Assembly: GCA_031396305.1 (NCBI GenBank)
Contig: JANNKM010000103.1
Span: forward strand, 1-5,950
DNA: 5,950 bases
DNA from: JAEMQF01 sp031396305
Lineage (GTDB): Bacteria > Pseudomonadota > Gammaproteobacteria > Burkholderiales > Burkholderiaceae_C
Reading direction: 5' to 3'
Part shown: positions 5,284-5,950 of the stretch, in pieces
Numbering within the stretch: position 1 is the stretch's first letter
How the letters are laid out: each line of letters opens with the position of its first letter
The notes under the pieces: generated by a model
What the model was told of the DNA's origin: nothing
What the model saw: the letters and a program-made list of their open reading frames with translations, nothing else
The model's database searches: none
Position numbers and translations under genes: made by a program

Positions 5284-5950
5284 GCTTTCTGGTCCGCTCT
5301 GACCTTCACATAGCGCCCTGGCGCCGGCTCGACGACGGGGTACTTCCTGCCGCCGAGCTTGCGCCGGGCGGCCACGGCCTTGCCGCCCTTCGGCGACAGC
5401 CACTTCATCCAGTGCGTCCACCAGCTGCCCGGCGTTTCGGTTGCGCCGGCGAGCCACTTCTCGGCGTCGTCACCCTGCTCGCCACCGGTCCAGTAGCTGC
5501 GCTTGTTCTTCGACGCCGGGTTGATGACGCCGGCGATATGGCCGCTCGCGCCGAGAACAAACTGCGACTTGCCGCTCACGAGTTGGGTGGTTTGGTAGGC
5601 CGATCGCCACGGCACGATGTGGTCTTCCTGCGTCGCCAGCACGTAGCTCGGCACGTCGATGTCGCCCAGGTCGACCTTTGTTCCGCACATCGTCAACTTG
5701 CCCGGCAGGCGCAGGTTGTTCTCGAGGTACATGTTGCGCAGGTACCAGGCGTACATCGGGCCGGGCAGGTTGGTGGCGTCGGCGTTCCAGTACAGCAGGT
5801 CGAAGGCCTCGGGCGACTTGCCCTTGAGGTAGTTGTTGATCACGTTCGGCCAGATCAGGTCATTGGCGCGCAGGGTCTGGAACACAAAGCCGAGTTCGCT
5901 GCCAGGGTAGATGCCACCCTGGCCAATGGTCTGTTCGCGTTGCGCGACGC
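5280..5950 (-). CDS. phaC: Class I poly(3-hydroxyalkanoate) synthase, C-terminal part (runs off window)
   Basis: The last 222 residues of a PHA synthase, which polymerises (R)-3-hydroxyacyl-CoA into storage polyester at the granule surface. Seen: LRANDLIWPNVINNYLKG and FDLLYWNADATNLPGPMY, both typical of class I enzymes. The catalytic aspartate is in TQEDHIVPW (codon 5622-5624) and the catalytic histidine in GASGHIAGVINP (codon 5538-5540). They are 28 residues apart, as in Cupriavidus necator PhaC (Asp480/His508). The C-terminus, with GSWWTHW and EPAPGRYVK, also follows that enzyme, with a few additional residues at the end. The nucleophilic cysteine and the N-terminal domain lie beyond base 5950, so the start is unseen and the frame enters at base 5948. 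The stop TGA (5280-5282) overlaps the hydratase ATG. The usual phaA and phaB are not next to it on this side. Confidence 0.95.
   Translation of the reverse strand, partial: VAQREQTIGQGGIYPGSELGFVFQTLRANDLIWPNVINNYLKGKSPEAFDLLYWNADATNLPGPMYAWYLRNMYLENNLRLPGKLTMCGTKVDLGDIDVPSYVLATQEDHIVPWRSAYQTTQLVSGKSQFVLGASGHIAGVINPASKNKRSYWTGGEQGDDAEKWLAGATETPGSWWTHWMKWLSPKGGKAVAARRKLGGRKYPVVEPAPGRYVKVRADQKA

Noticed and set aside
5284..5457. N-terminal extension of the enoyl-CoA hydratase into phaC
   Set aside because: The extra 58 residues are the out-of-frame phaC 3' end, and the hydratase fold begins normally from the ATG at 5283.

Overview
This window is a compact, GC-rich stretch in which every supported gene lies on the minus strand, so transcription runs from high to low coordinates. 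In that direction the order is: poly(3-hydroxyalkanoate) synthase (3' part only), enoyl-CoA hydratase, a small GYD-domain protein, TRAP transporter small permease (DctQ), large permease (DctM), substrate-binding protein (DctP), type II 3-dehydroquinate dehydratase (AroQ), and a shikimate/quinate dehydrogenase family protein (AroE-like, 5' part only). The class I PhaC, the solute-binding-protein TRAP system, the strong third-position G/C bias and the purine-rich AGGAGAC-type ribosome-binding sites fit a betaproteobacterium, most likely Burkholderiales (Comamonadaceae or a relative). This placement is inferred from gene families and style, not from a marker gene.

Region 1 (about 4117-5950) holds the phaC 3' end, the crotonase gene, which starts inside the phaC stop codon (ATGA overlap), and after 72 bases the GYD-domain gene. 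PhaC polymerises 3-hydroxyacyl-CoA. The crotonase is of the mitochondrial short-chain hydratase type, which normally makes (S)-3-hydroxyacyl-CoA, so its tight coupling to an (R)-specific polymerase is worth attention.

Region 2 (about 1-3945) looks like one import-and-metabolise operon. DctQ and DctM overlap by ATGA, DctP follows after 47 bases, and aroQ and aroE-like genes follow after spacers of 183 and 48 bases. The likely logic is that DctP captures an organic acid in the periplasm, DctQM imports it with a sodium gradient, and the AroQ and AroE-like enzymes act on it. By analogy with known quinate/shikimate catabolic clusters (transporter, type II dehydroquinase and AroE-family dehydrogenase together), the substrate may be quinate, shikimate or a similar cyclic hydroxy acid. 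That is an inference. The AroE-like protein keeps the catalytic Lys/Asp pair but has lost a usual shikimate-binding serine.

The two regions are separated by 171 bases (3946-4116) containing a strong GC hairpin just after the GYD gene. The 183-base dctP-aroQ spacer holds two further inverted repeats. No RNA genes, mobile elements, CRISPR arrays or origins were seen, and no gene-free stretch exceeds 300 bases.
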